Positions 51,014-61,089 of a stretch of DNA of 64,000 nt are shown here, piece by piece. The stretch lies in assembly GCA_016586335.1 (NCBI GenBank), contig BLYE01000005.1, positions 496,001 to 560,000 of the forward strand. The letters run 5' to 3'. The DNA comes from Nitzschia putrida. Its lineage: Eukaryota; Bacillariophyta; Bacillariophyceae; Bacillariales; Bacillariaceae. The notes beneath the pieces were generated by a model. The model did not search any database and was not told the origin of the DNA. It was given only the letters and a program-made list of their open reading frames with translations. The stretch's first letter is position 1. Each line of letters begins with the position of its first letter. The translations under genes were made by a program, and so were the position numbers.

Positions 51014-53534
51014 TTATTCAAAAGTTGCTTCCTCATCATCGCTATCTCCAAGCGTTGCAGCATAGGCCTCGTCCTCCGTAGAACTATCATCATTGAGATC
51101 AATGATTTCCGGTTCAGGTTTGCTTTTTGTGGCGGTCGAGGCACGTTTCGTTGTCTTTCTGGGCTTCTTCGTTGTAGCACTTTTCTTGCTAGTAGTACTC
51201 TTTCGTTTGGTAGGGGCAGCACGTTTCTTGGTTGCACTGGCCTTGGCCTTGGTGGTCTTTTTCTCAATCCAACCTGTGCTAGTGGGAGTCTTGGGCGTTG
51301 AGCTACCTTTTGGTTTGACTGGCTTCTCGGGAAGGCGAAGAATCATTTGGGCACGAGGACTCGTCAAGAATCGTTCGGTCATGTCTGTACATCGGAGGTA
51401 TATCACCGTGCTGGGGTAACAAACAAAATGAGTCAGTCAACCATCATTTGGGCTTGGCTCCATTATAAGGCGGAGTTGCACGATAACTTACTCATAGGCA
51501 GTGTACTGAACATCACACCCAATCAATTTCTGCGCCATGAGGGAAACAATGATATATGCGCACTCAAAGGTATTGAGATCCTTCCCTGGAGGGTTGTTTT
51601 GGACGCTGGTTGGGTCAGAAGAGGGAAAAAATTGGTGAGAAAAGAATTTGTCGTGCAACGCCGATACAACATGTCGTCGTACCATTCAGGTGCTGTTTGT
51701 GGATTGGCCCGCCAATGTTTGACTAACATAGGTAGGGTGACCTTCTCGTCTTGAATAGTATACAAAAGTTGCAAACATGTTTGTGCGTGTGCCGTGACAT
51801 CTCGAGGTGTCTTGGTGTCCATATCTCGCTGCAAAGCTTCCTGCATGACCCTCTCCTGATTGGGTTCCCCCAAGTTCTGTAGAAGAACCGTTCGACAGAC
51901 AGCGTCCGAACCAAACTGTTGTGCGTATTTGATCATGGTCCAAACGAGAGGTTGCGATTGCTCCCCATGAACCATACGAAGCATTCTGGGGACATCTTTG
52001 GGCGAATAGAACAGAACACAGTCAGCCGGGTTGCCATCTCGTCCAGCACGCCCCGACTCTTGGTAGTATGCTTCAAGAGTCTTGCTAATACAATGATGCA
52101 ACACAAAGCGAACATCTGGTTTATTGATTCCCAACCCAAAAGCAATGGTCGCAACCACTACTTGAGTCTTGTTTTGCATCCAACTCTTGTGAACCTTAGT
52201 TTTCTTGGCAGGGCTGACACTACAATGATGTGAGTACCACAATGCTCAATCAAACAACAACAAAAAGCCTGTGGATTTGAGGACACGTACTCGCTGTGAT
52301 AGGCTTCGGCCGTAATCCCTTGTTCCCTCAGTTGCAAAGCTACCGTATTCGCATCTTTCCTCGTAAACGTGTAAATGATTCCTGCACTGTTTGGATGTTT
52401 GGTTCGAATAAAATCTACAATGGCTTGAATGGTGTCGGCAGCGGAGCCATCCTTCCTCTCAATGGAATACGTGAGATTGGGTCGATTGGCTGTGCTTCGA
52501 AAGAATCGATGATGAGGCTGAAGTTTGAGAATATTCACACAATCCTGTCGGACCCGCTCCGATGCAGTAGCCGTGACTGCCAAAATAGGGACATTGGCAA
52601 AAGTACTCCGAAGGACACCGAGTTTGGCATAGTCGGGCCGAAAGTCGTGCCCCCATTGACAGCAGCAATGACATTCATCAATGACAATTCGTGCAAACCG
52701 ATTGGCTGCGTGCAAATTCTGTAGTTCACTCTTGAGTCGCTGGCTTTTGTGAACCCGTTCGGGTGTCACGAGAATCATGCCCACTTGTTGCGAAGGATCT
52801 CGGACACGATGCCAATTTTCCGCCTGTTGTGTTTTCGAGAGCCCGGAATGGAAAGACACGCAACTGCCCGGGACAAACTGATTCATTTGGTCTTCTTGAT
52901 CTTCCATGAGAGACAAAAGTGGACTAATGACCAAAGTTATTCTGGGTCTTTCCAATGCAACAGGTAGTTGATACAGAAGAGATTTACCCCCTCCTGTTCG
53001 CATAATGACAAAACAATCTTCCGAGGCCAGTGTGGCTTGGATAATCTCGAGTTGATTTTCCCGAAACGAGGGAATCCGGAACGTTCGGCAAAGAATGTCT
53101 CGTATCCTTGTTGAATCAGGACGTGGATGAGTAGTGATAGATCTGACTGTGGATGAAGCTGACGGTTGGATGAAATCGAGTATAGTGCGTGGGGCAGACT
53201 TGGAGGACAAAGTGGTGGAAGTGGACGCCGCCGTGGGAGGTGTTGCGGCAGCAGCATTGTCAGAAGGTAGCTGAGTCATGGGGTCCGTTAGTAGCTCATC
53301 TTGAGGCACTTGGGTCAGAATATGCGTAGGAATTTGTTCTTGATGGAAGTCTGTAGGATTGTTTTCTTCTTCTTCAATGTCATCATCCAGCTGGAAAAGT
53401 TCCTCCTGACATTGCTCGATCGTAACATCCAATTCGTCCAATTCCTTCTGAAGACTTCGCTTTCGATCGAACAAAGCTTGAAAGGCTGATCGTTTCTCTT
53501 CTCGCTTCTGTTGAAGTTGTTCTAGTCGACTCAT
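51014..53534 (-). CDS. RecQ-family DNA helicase (RECQL1-like)
   Basis: Exons 53534-52291, 52219-51683, 51605-51492 and 51410-51014 give 763 residues with every junction in phase; introns are 71, 77 and 81 nt. An N-terminal coiled coil is followed by the helicase: RTGGGKS (179-185), ISPLLSLMEDQ, DECHC (286-290), TATASERVRQD, then in the second lobe VVVATIAFGLGINKPDVRFVLH and YYQESGRAGRDG. A divergent RQC/winged-helix region follows. The tail is Lys/Thr-rich with an acidic end, likely nuclear. RecQ helicases unwind recombination and replication intermediates. ATG at 53534 is the first real start. No exonuclease or HRDC domain is seen. Confidence 0.92.
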
Positions 53535-53739
53535 CTCCCGATCAGAAGCAACTTGCAACCCTTGTCACACTCCTTGTTTCTATGGTGGAGATTGTCAGAG
53601 GGAGTTTCTGGTCCATGGTTTTGGTTGGAATGACTTGATGGACTCCTCCAGTTGCATATGCCATTGTCGTACATACGATGGTGTCAGAACGGCAACCAAC
53701 ACACTTTCTCACTTTCAACACATTTGAGAGGAGCTGACC

Positions 53740-55714
53740 ATGGTGGCTCCATCGTCGCCACTCCATTCCATAGAATTGGATAATTCATGGCCAAGAGAGC
53801 TGTCTTCTGAAACCGCAGAGAATCTGCGAAAATCCCGAGAAGTGGAAAATCTCACGGAAGCTGATGTCAATCAAACTCGACGACCCGTCTTCAATGGGCA
53901 CTACGTTCTTGTGGAACCGACAGGATTGAGAGACCCAGAGAAGGTATTGGTGAGCCACGATGTTGCCAACAACCTCCTTAAATTGACTCCTGAACAACTG
54001 GAGTCGGATGATTTTCTCCAGTGGGTCAGTGGCAATTTGGTGCTGCAAGAATCTTGGGCGACACCATACGCCTTGTCCATTATGGGCTCACGCTATGTCA
54101 ACAATTGTCCCTATGGAACTGGCGACGGCTATGGAGACGGCCGAGCTATCAGTATTGGGGAGTTCAATGGGTATGAGCTTCAATTGAAGGGAGCAGGCAG
54201 AACACCTTTTCATCGAGGAGCGGACGGAAGAGCAGTGTTGCGTTCCAGCATTCGCGAGTTTCTTGCCAGCGAGGCCATGTACTATTTGGGTGTGGAAACA
54301 ACAAGAGCCTTGTCGTTGGTTCGCTCCAACACAGATACCGTTCGACGGCCTTGGTACAAGCCAGATGCCATGCTGCAGCGTTTGTCCACCTATTCCCCCG
54401 AACAACAAAAGCAGATTCTAGATATCCTTCGAGACACGCAATCCAACAACAAAGGCAATCCAGATGCGACGATTACAGAAACTTGTGCCATTACTTGTCG
54501 TGTCGCTCCTTCTTTCGTTCGAGTGGGACATTTTGATCTATTTGCGAGACGCGCGGAACAAGCCAGCAAAAATACCTTCCCTGAAACTGGACTGCGATTC
54601 AACCGCGATACGTTGGCTTGGAAGGAATTGGAGCAACTACTATGGCATGCATGTAAGCGGGAATTCCGAAAGGAAGCATATGATCCATATATCCCTGATA
54701 AAGATGTTGTCGGTGCGGCCACGGCTTTCCTCCAGTTGTCATCTGTTAGCATTGCACAAATGGTGGCCGGTTGGATTCGTGTTGGTTTTGCACAAGGCAA
54801 TTTCAATGCAGACAACTGCCTTGTGAGCGGAAAGACAATGGATTACGGTCCATTCGGTTGGATGGAAGAGTATTCACCACTTTTTGCAAAGTGGACAAGG
54901 TCAGGGAACCACTTTGGGTTTTTGAATCAACCCGCTGCGGGTTTCGCCAACTTTCAAGTGCTGGTGGAATCGGTTGCTCCACTGATTGCATCGGCTCGTG
55001 GTCATGAGACGATTGACGTCGTCGTCAAGGAGTTCATGACAAAGGCACAAGATGTGTTTAGTGATGCTGTCGATGCTGTCATTCAGGGCAAAATGGGGCT
55101 CCAGAGCGATGTAAAAGTAGGCGATTCCCTGTGGAGCTCCTTGAAGCCCTTGCTCGCCACCTCCCACACCGATTGGACTCTCTTTTGGAGGCAGTTGACG
55201 TATGTCATGGAAGATTATCCAGACCTGTCATTGGAAGACTACGATGCAATGATGACTCGATTGGAAGGAGATGTCGAGAGTCCGTCGTACCCTTTCTATG
55301 AGCCTTTGTCTCCTGAAGCGCGACGCACCTGGATTGAATGGTTGAAAGATTGGCGTCAAGGTCTTGCTAACTCCTCTCTGAAAAGCACCGATGTTCTATC
55401 TCTGATGAAATCTAGGTGAGTCTATAAACTGATATTGTTCATTGCCTGGCAATGAGTGTCTGGACTGACTTCTCTGGCGGTACACAATTTTCTATTGTAG
55501 CAACCCACAGTTTGTTTTGAGAGAATGGATGCTGGTAGAAGCATATTCTGCAGCAGAGAGCAAAGACTATCGATCATTGAATCAGCTATACGAACTTATC
55601 CAGCAGCCTTATGGGGAACGGATTGATGGTGAAACGTTCCACCAGTATTACAGACGAGCACCTGACACAGCTGTGGTGCAAGGTGGAACGGCTTTTATGA
55701 CCTGATCCAGCTAA
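53740..55714 (+). CDS. SELENOO: SelO pseudokinase (protein AMPylase), probable selenoprotein with in-frame UGA
   Basis: Exons 53740-55415 and 55501-55714 (85-nt intron, phase correct). SelO motifs include ELQLKGAGRTPFHRGADGRAVLR (Lys150 in QLKGAG), IREFLASEAMYYLGV, VGHFDLFARR, and the metal-binding DYGPFGW with Asp368. SelO proteins transfer AMP from ATP to proteins, mainly in mitochondria, in redox regulation. The frame reaches TGA at 55703-55705, followed directly by TCC AGC TAA. Human SelO has selenocysteine as its third-last residue, followed by Ser-Ser-stop, and Cys homologues end Cys-Ser-Ser. So TGA most likely encodes selenocysteine (residue 627 of 629). If it is a plain stop, the protein ends at 626. 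I found no canonical SECIS element with confidence. Confidence 0.88.
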
Positions 55715-56107
55715 TTGTGGCGCTTCCATGGAGGGGGGAAGTAGAAACATTTTTGCACCAGACTATCTTCCCCGGCACCGGGACCACGACCACAAGACAC
55801 AAGACAAAATGAAATGGGAGCAGGTTTCCATTGCTGGCTAGTGCTATTCACCTCGACATGAAGAAACAACTTCGTGTCTTGGTGATAGGAATGACGGCTC
55901 AGGATGCCATTTTGCGATGACTTTGATGTCGTGAAATGGTACCGTTGCCCGAAGACAAGAAGCCACTACACAAAGATATGAACTATTATTCAAAAGGATC
56001 ATCATGTATTCGATAGATGAAGACTCTACATGACATACGTCTGTACGAGACTAATGGTAGGTACTATACTGTTACCCATACCATTGTTGAGCAAGAATGG
56101 AACCTTG
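55715..56107. other. 3' untranslated region of the SelO gene and spacer
   Basis: No gene is seen. This is where a SECIS element would be expected. Several RTGA words occur, but none has a convincing quartet, apical AA and 3' GA together. Confidence 0.4.
55870..55962 (+). promoter_or_regulatory. 93-nt stem-loop in the SelO 3' UTR, weak SECIS candidate
   Basis: A basal helix pairs CTTCGTGTCTT (55870-55880) with AAGACAAGAAG (55952-55962), with one mismatch. Within it an inner hairpin pairs CCATTTTGCGATG with TGTCGTGAAATGG over 13 bp including G-U pairs. Size and place suit a SECIS, but the expected UGA/GA quartet is not at the helix junction, so this is only a candidate. Confidence 0.25.
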
Positions 56108-56527
56108 TTAGATATCCTCTTCGCCGTCGTCCTCGTCCCTGTAATCATGGTAATGATCACTTCTAACGACGCGTAGGACAGCGTCGATGACACGAATCAC
56201 AAGGTCTGCAAAGGTGCCATCTTCATGGCTTTCATCTTGTCTCGTCGCAATAGGTTGTACATCGGGGGGAAGGAACACATCTCCAGTTGGTGGTGAGGCT
56301 GAGTTTGGTGTTGCCCTGTTATTCACCAGCATCATGATCGATGTTGAGACTTGTTCTTCTTGTTCGTCCATAACGGCAGCAGCCTGACTGGTAGGCACAT
56401 CGTCGTCCAAGCCTCTATTCATGTATGGTTGATGATCTGATGGATGTGGGTTCGGGCCATGTTGTGGTCGCTCACTGACTTCAGCCGTAGGTTGCCGCAG
56501 TGGTGGGGATTTTCCATTGAAACTCAT
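56108..56527 (-). CDS. Small unknown protein, related to the gene at 57242
   Basis: A 139-residue protein if started at MSFNGKSPPLRQ; an in-frame ATG at 56668 would add 47 residues. It is mostly polar and disordered, with a C-terminal helix (FADLVIRVIDAVLRVV) and an acidic end. The helix and the preceding FLPP...D...T layout resemble those of the next minus-strand gene. No domain is recognised. Confidence 0.4.
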   Translation of the reverse strand: MSFNGKSPPLRQPTAEVSERPQHGPNPHPSDHQPYMNRGLDDDVPTSQAAAVMDEQEEQVSTSIMMLVNNRATPNSASPPTGDVFLPPDVQPIATRQDESHEDGTFADLVIRVIDAVLRVVRSDHYHDYRDEDDGEEDI

Positions 56528-57241
56528 GAAGGTATTGGCTTTTCCTCTTGGTGTTTTGTGGCAGAAGGAGGAGGAGTAGTCGTCGATTTGCCACCGTCGT
56601 GTGCCTGAACTACAAAAACAACATAGAGAACCGGCGGCGCCATGGAGTAAGTAGTTCGCACGAAGCACTACTAATACTACCGGTACTACGCACTACTTTT
56701 GCATTGAGACAATGTCGTTGCTGTTGCACAACCACGGCCACCTTTAACTCGCATCCCCCCAGGTACTAATCGGTATTAGGACTCAAAGGTCAAACAATCG
56801 TCATGTTGTTGAACGACCTTTCCGATCCTTCTTCACGGCAACTACTCCTATTTCTCGAATATGGAAGCGCCTCCCTCAACACGGATATTGCTGCTCCTTT
56901 TGTCAAACGAAGGGGCATGCATTTTGCTTGTTCTTGATAGAGCAGAAAAAAAGCATGGTGTAGGACGAATCTGCTGGTCGTGTTGTCAAACGAGGGAATA
57001 CTTGTTGACAGAGTAGTACCAGAATAGCATGCTGGTTTAGGAATCAAATGTAGAGTATCCGGATCCATTCTACTGCTGGTTTAGTCCTACTAGGGTGTAG
57101 CACTTATGTTTTTCAAACAATACAAATCGCACTATAGTACATTCTTAGCGATGCTTCTGTTGTTGAGATGCGTCGTTCCAACAGGAGAAACATGCACTCT
57201 CAGCTGATGAGCAACGGGCAGCAGCGCTTTGGCATCAGCTA
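56528..57241. other. Spacer between two small unknown genes
   Basis: No supported coding region. Includes TACCGGTACTA-type words near 56680 like the palindrome cluster at 5905-5974. Confidence 0.35.
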
Positions 57242-57580
57242 CTAAGTTGAAAGGGAGAAACCTCTGTCTTCTGCCAGATCCTCGATTCCTTCAGCGCTGA
57301 CAACTTGAAGAGCTTTGTCGATGATTGAAATGATGTCGTCGAAAGAAGTAATTTCTTCTTGGTTTGTTGTTCCTCCTACCCTTACGAGAAAGTCTTCCTC
57401 GTCGGGCATGGAGAGAAAGAGGCTGCTGGGCGGAAGTTCCATGCTGGGGATTGCTTCACCGCTGTTGCTATTGTTCTCATGGCCTTCATCTGATCCGTCT
57501 GGGAGTGCGTATCGTTGCTCGGTTTGCAGAGAAAGATGGCATCTTCCTCCTTCTTGCGAGTTTTTGTTGTTGGCACTCAT
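57242..57580 (-). CDS. Small unknown protein, related to the gene at 56108
   Basis: A 112-residue protein (MSANNKNSQEGGRC...). It ends in a helix (FDDIISIIDKALQVVSAEGI) that aligns with FADLVIRVIDAVLRVV of its neighbour. Both are on the minus strand, have polar N-termini starting Met-Ser-x-Asn, and carry an acidic end. They may be a tandem duplicate. No known family is recognised. Confidence 0.4.
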   Translation of the reverse strand: MSANNKNSQEGGRCHLSLQTEQRYALPDGSDEGHENNSNSGEAIPSMELPPSSLFLSMPDEEDFLVRVGGTTNQEEITSFDDIISIIDKALQVVSAEGIEDLAEDRGFSLST

Positions 57581-58943
57581 GATGATTTGGCAGTGTTGTG
57601 CAATTATGATTAGTTGTGAGATTTATGTTGTTGAGAGGAGGATCTGCCGGCACGTGGGGTAGCAACCAACATCGTGATCTGGCTTCTGCTTTTGTAGTAC
57701 ACATTGCACATACGCTACGAAAATGGATCCACAACGCGAATTTCCCGATCCTCTGGCGAAAACGTTTTGAACTGTCACATTCACGTAAAACAATTTTTCT
57801 ATATAGCGATTGATACAAGAAGTTCTCGTTCCCAGACCTTTGCGGCTCACTTGTATTCGCGTAGTTTTCAGATTTGGACTTGAATGCCTTCAAGCACGCG
57901 GAGAGGCATATCAGAGGCAACAAGTCATGATAGGAGTATAGATCTTGGTGTCAGCGCCATGGAACAAGCGGTGCATTTATTTGTCCGCAATGATTATGCC
58001 GTGTCTTTAAGTATCCGCTCCATACCCACCTCCATTTATATAAAGTCTTGTTGCTGGCACGTTTGTGTTTGTGGAGGAGGAGAGATGGACGACGGTGACG
58101 ACGAGCATCCCCTCTTTTTGTTGGCCCCTCCTCGTCGTCGTCGGTCGTCGTCGTGCACGAATATGATGCACCAATGTATGTATGGTCAGAGGTCGCATGC
58201 CTTGATGAGAAATAAGTTGCCGGTACGTAGCAGAAGATCAAACCTATTGTGGTACGTAGTACAACCCAAGTACGAGTATCCAAGTGGTGATGGTATCTCA
58301 GGTTCTAAAACTGGGTAAAGTGAGAATATAAACTCTCGAAATGGTAGGTACCTCAAGGTCGTCCTCCTCCTTTTCAGAAACTCTGCGAGGATCTCCTGCC
58401 TATCCACGAGCCATACCCACGAGTTGAGATCCATATAATATCCCACACCCATGAAGTCTTGGGAAGAATAACCGTAAGATGATGAACCCAGGTCGACTCT
58501 TGAGATAATTCACACACCCTGATGGGTATGGCAGTAATTATCCACAAGGGACTGGGGGTTCTTGGATCCCACGACAAGTGTGAGATTCTTACAGATTCTT
58601 AGAACAATCGTTCGAGTGAGTCGCAGGCTCGTGAGACGGACGAACACGGGTCGGCAAGGCCATCGAAACAAACGGAGGTCGGCTACTCCATGAGTCATAC
58701 GAGTCAATTAACACACAATCTAAACAAGAGAAGGACGCTGCACAAGTTGCGGTGCACGCGGTGGAGTACGGTACGAGTACGATCGACGATCGACGAGCAA
58801 CTAGCACGAATACGGAGCTTCTGGTTGCCATTGATGGGAATGGCAAACAGAGAGCAAAGCGAGCTTAACAAGAATAAAGTGTACGAGTGGGGATTCCATC
58901 ACAAGTGCACACGCAAACGTGTTGAAACCTCCATAATTTGGTC
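57581..58943. other. Intergenic, upstream of the ITPK gene
   Basis: About 1.4 kb with no supported gene. Contains a GAC/CGTCGTCG-rich stretch near 58085-58155. Open frames on either strand are low-complexity. Confidence 0.4.
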
Positions 58944-60605
58944 ATGACTTGCATCAACAACTACTACACACAAACTTGGGAAGATACCGACAGTGTCCTC
59001 GGCGAGAATGACTTGAGTGTGTCTACAAGTTCCATGGGATACCTCGATCCCATCGTAGTGGCCTACGCTTTTGGTCCCAAGAAGATGAAGTCCATGGGAG
59101 TTGTCATGGCTGAAGCTAGTCAAGTGCCTGTCATCCATGAAGAAGAAATCTTGTCAGATTCACTCTCTGCTGATTTGGAATCTACAGGTCCAACATTGGC
59201 AACAACAGCGAGTGCTAGCTCTTCACTGCAACCGCTTCATGCCACAATCTCTACAACCACTACAAACACCACAACGACTTCCAGTCTCACACAAGCAGCA
59301 CTGGAAACACTACAACCCAAGAACCAAACATCCACAATTCTCAGCTATGGCTCTGCCAACAATACCAATCTTAACGATATTGTGAGATATTTCCGATCCT
59401 CCTGTTCCTCGGTCGCGTCAAGAAGTGAGACGACGGTATCGACGCCCACGACCTTCCAATCCTCCAACTCTAGAAAGGGAAATCCAACCACGGAATGTAT
59501 CAAACGGAGGTCTCCTGTGAGAATTTCCTTTGTTCCCCTGGATCCGGATTGTCCTTTGGAAGAACAACATGGAGGGCACTTTGACCTCATCCTTCACAAG
59601 CTCACCGAAGATATTCTGGCGTGCTCGCTTTTGGAGGATGACCCAGAAAGCGACAGTGTTGCATCCTTTCGTCGTGTCAAATCGCTCAAGGATTATCAAC
59701 AACAAGTCAATCCACGATGTTGTTTAGTGGATGATCCCTACCATGTTCAGACATTGATGAGTCGTTCGAGTATCGCAGAGGTGCTAGAACGTTGTCTCCG
59801 CAATGTCCACAGCACCAGTGGGATTCCTGTCAAGTCTCCAAAATTCATTGTGGCCAGCACCGATAGCTCGGCCTCCGACCTTGCAAACCTTTTGCAAGTC
59901 AAGCAACTTTCGGTTCCATTGATTGTCAAGCCGCTAGTGGCCGCTGGGACCAAAGAATCTCACTATATGGCTATTGTGTTGAACAACTCTGCACTGTCCA
60001 AAGTACCTCCCAAATCTATCATCCAAGAATATGTCAATCACAATGCAACCTTGTACAAAGTTTATGTTCTGGGAGAACATGTCTACGTGTATTCTCGCCC
60101 GTCGCTGCCCAACCTTCCTCCAGCTGTCACTGCAACGCCGCCCAGTCATGAGGCGGTGGAGGCTTTTGGAGCCGGTCGAGATTTGGTAGAGTTTGATTCG
60201 CAACGACCGTACCCTCGGCTACAAGACTTTGGTATGGCAACAACAGAAGACGCTACCGCGTCATTATCATCTAGCACATCCCCATCCGTTTCATCGGTCA
60301 AAGTCACACCGGATGAAGTTCGTCCGATTGTGGAGAGTTTGAAAGAAGCCTTTGGCTTGGATTTGTTTGGGTTCGACATACTCTTGTCGGAGGATCAAAC
60401 GGAATGGTTGGTAGTCGATGTGAACTACTTTCCATCGTACAAGGAAGTACCTAACTTTCCTTCGCTATTGGCTCATTATCTGTCACAACGAGTGTTGGAA
60501 CAGAGGAGACGGGGAGATGAGGACCAGGTTTGTTGTGGTCCGACAAGCAATACATTGGCAACAACAGCAACTACAGCGACAAATACAACGTACAATAGAT
60601 ATTAA
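58944..60605 (+). CDS. Inositol-tetrakisphosphate 1-kinase (ITPK1-type)
   Basis: A 553-residue single-exon protein from the first ATG. The N-terminal domain has VVAYAFGPKKMKSMGVVM, and after a 70-residue Ser/Thr insertion FVPLDPDCPLEEQ and HFDLILHKLTEDIL. The ATP-grasp core contains VPLIVKPLVAAGTKESHYMAIV (the ATP-binding Lys), IIQEYVNHNATLYKVYVLGEHVYV, and the metal-binding FGFDILLSEDQTEWLVVDVNYFPSYKEV. ITPK phosphorylates inositol tris- and tetrakisphosphates on the route to phytic acid and inositol pyrophosphates. The long insertion between the first two strands is unusual for ITPK1, which is normally 320-420 residues. Confidence 0.9.
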   Translation: MTCINNYYTQTWEDTDSVLGENDLSVSTSSMGYLDPIVVAYAFGPKKMKSMGVVMAEASQVPVIHEEEILSDSLSADLESTGPTLATTASASSSLQPLHATISTTTTNTTTTSSLTQAALETLQPKNQTSTILSYGSANNTNLNDIVRYFRSSCSSVASRSETTVSTPTTFQSSNSRKGNPTTECIKRRSPVRISFVPLDPDCPLEEQHGGHFDLILHKLTEDILACSLLEDDPESDSVASFRRVKSLKDYQQQVNPRCCLVDDPYHVQTLMSRSSIAEVLERCLRNVHSTSGIPVKSPKFIVASTDSSASDLANLLQVKQLSVPLIVKPLVAAGTKESHYMAIVLNNSALSKVPPKSIIQEYVNHNATLYKVYVLGEHVYVYSRPSLPNLPPAVTATPPSHEAVEAFGAGRDLVEFDSQRPYPRLQDFGMATTEDATASLSSSTSPSVSSVKVTPDEVRPIVESLKEAFGLDLFGFDILLSEDQTEWLVVDVNYFPSYKEVPNFPSLLAHYLSQRVLEQRRRGDEDQVCCGPTSNTLATTATTATNTTYNRY

Positions 60606-61089
60606 GGGGTGGAGGCAACTCTACAAGGAGTACTAGCGTACTCTCGCCCCACTTGGATAGTTTCAAATTCAATATACCAGAGTTACCATTCTCACCCCCG
60701 ACGTTGGAGCCCTTTCAGAATTCAGGGATTGCGATACGGTAGTTCTCAACACGGCAAGGCACTGCGTGCAGCGGCAAAATCACTGTCAGTGGATAACGAC
60801 CCAACAACAAAGACTGTGTACTTCTTGTTGGTTAAGTCAGTGGACACCCCCTTCTTGCATTTACTCTTGCCGAGATGTTCTACGTTGTACTAGTCCCTCT
60901 ACGAAACAACCTTTTTTGTCTTTGGAATTGCGCGGGAGGACGCGCGGCAGAAAAAAGGGTCACAGCAGCAACAACGCGAAGATCTCAACCAGCAGCTTGG
61001 AAAGTCACAAGGAGCCAACCGCTGTAACCCAAGTGTCCAGCGCCACTGTCTCTGTGGAATTCGTTTCGATTTAGCAAGTGCTTGCCCCC
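60606..61089. other. Spacer and 5' end of the retrotransposon
   Basis: Contains the junction between host sequence and the retroelement. Its left boundary cannot be fixed because the other terminal repeat lies outside the window. GC content rises toward 61 kb. Confidence 0.35.

Noticed and set aside
51488..51685. Independent small gene on the minus strand
   Set aside because: Its latter half (NNPPGKDLNTFECAYIIVSL) is the third exon of the RecQ gene; splicing in phase explains it.
55800..55850. Possible SECIS around the ATGA at 55809
   Set aside because: Only a 5-bp helix (AATGG/CCATT) follows and there is no GA on the 3' side.
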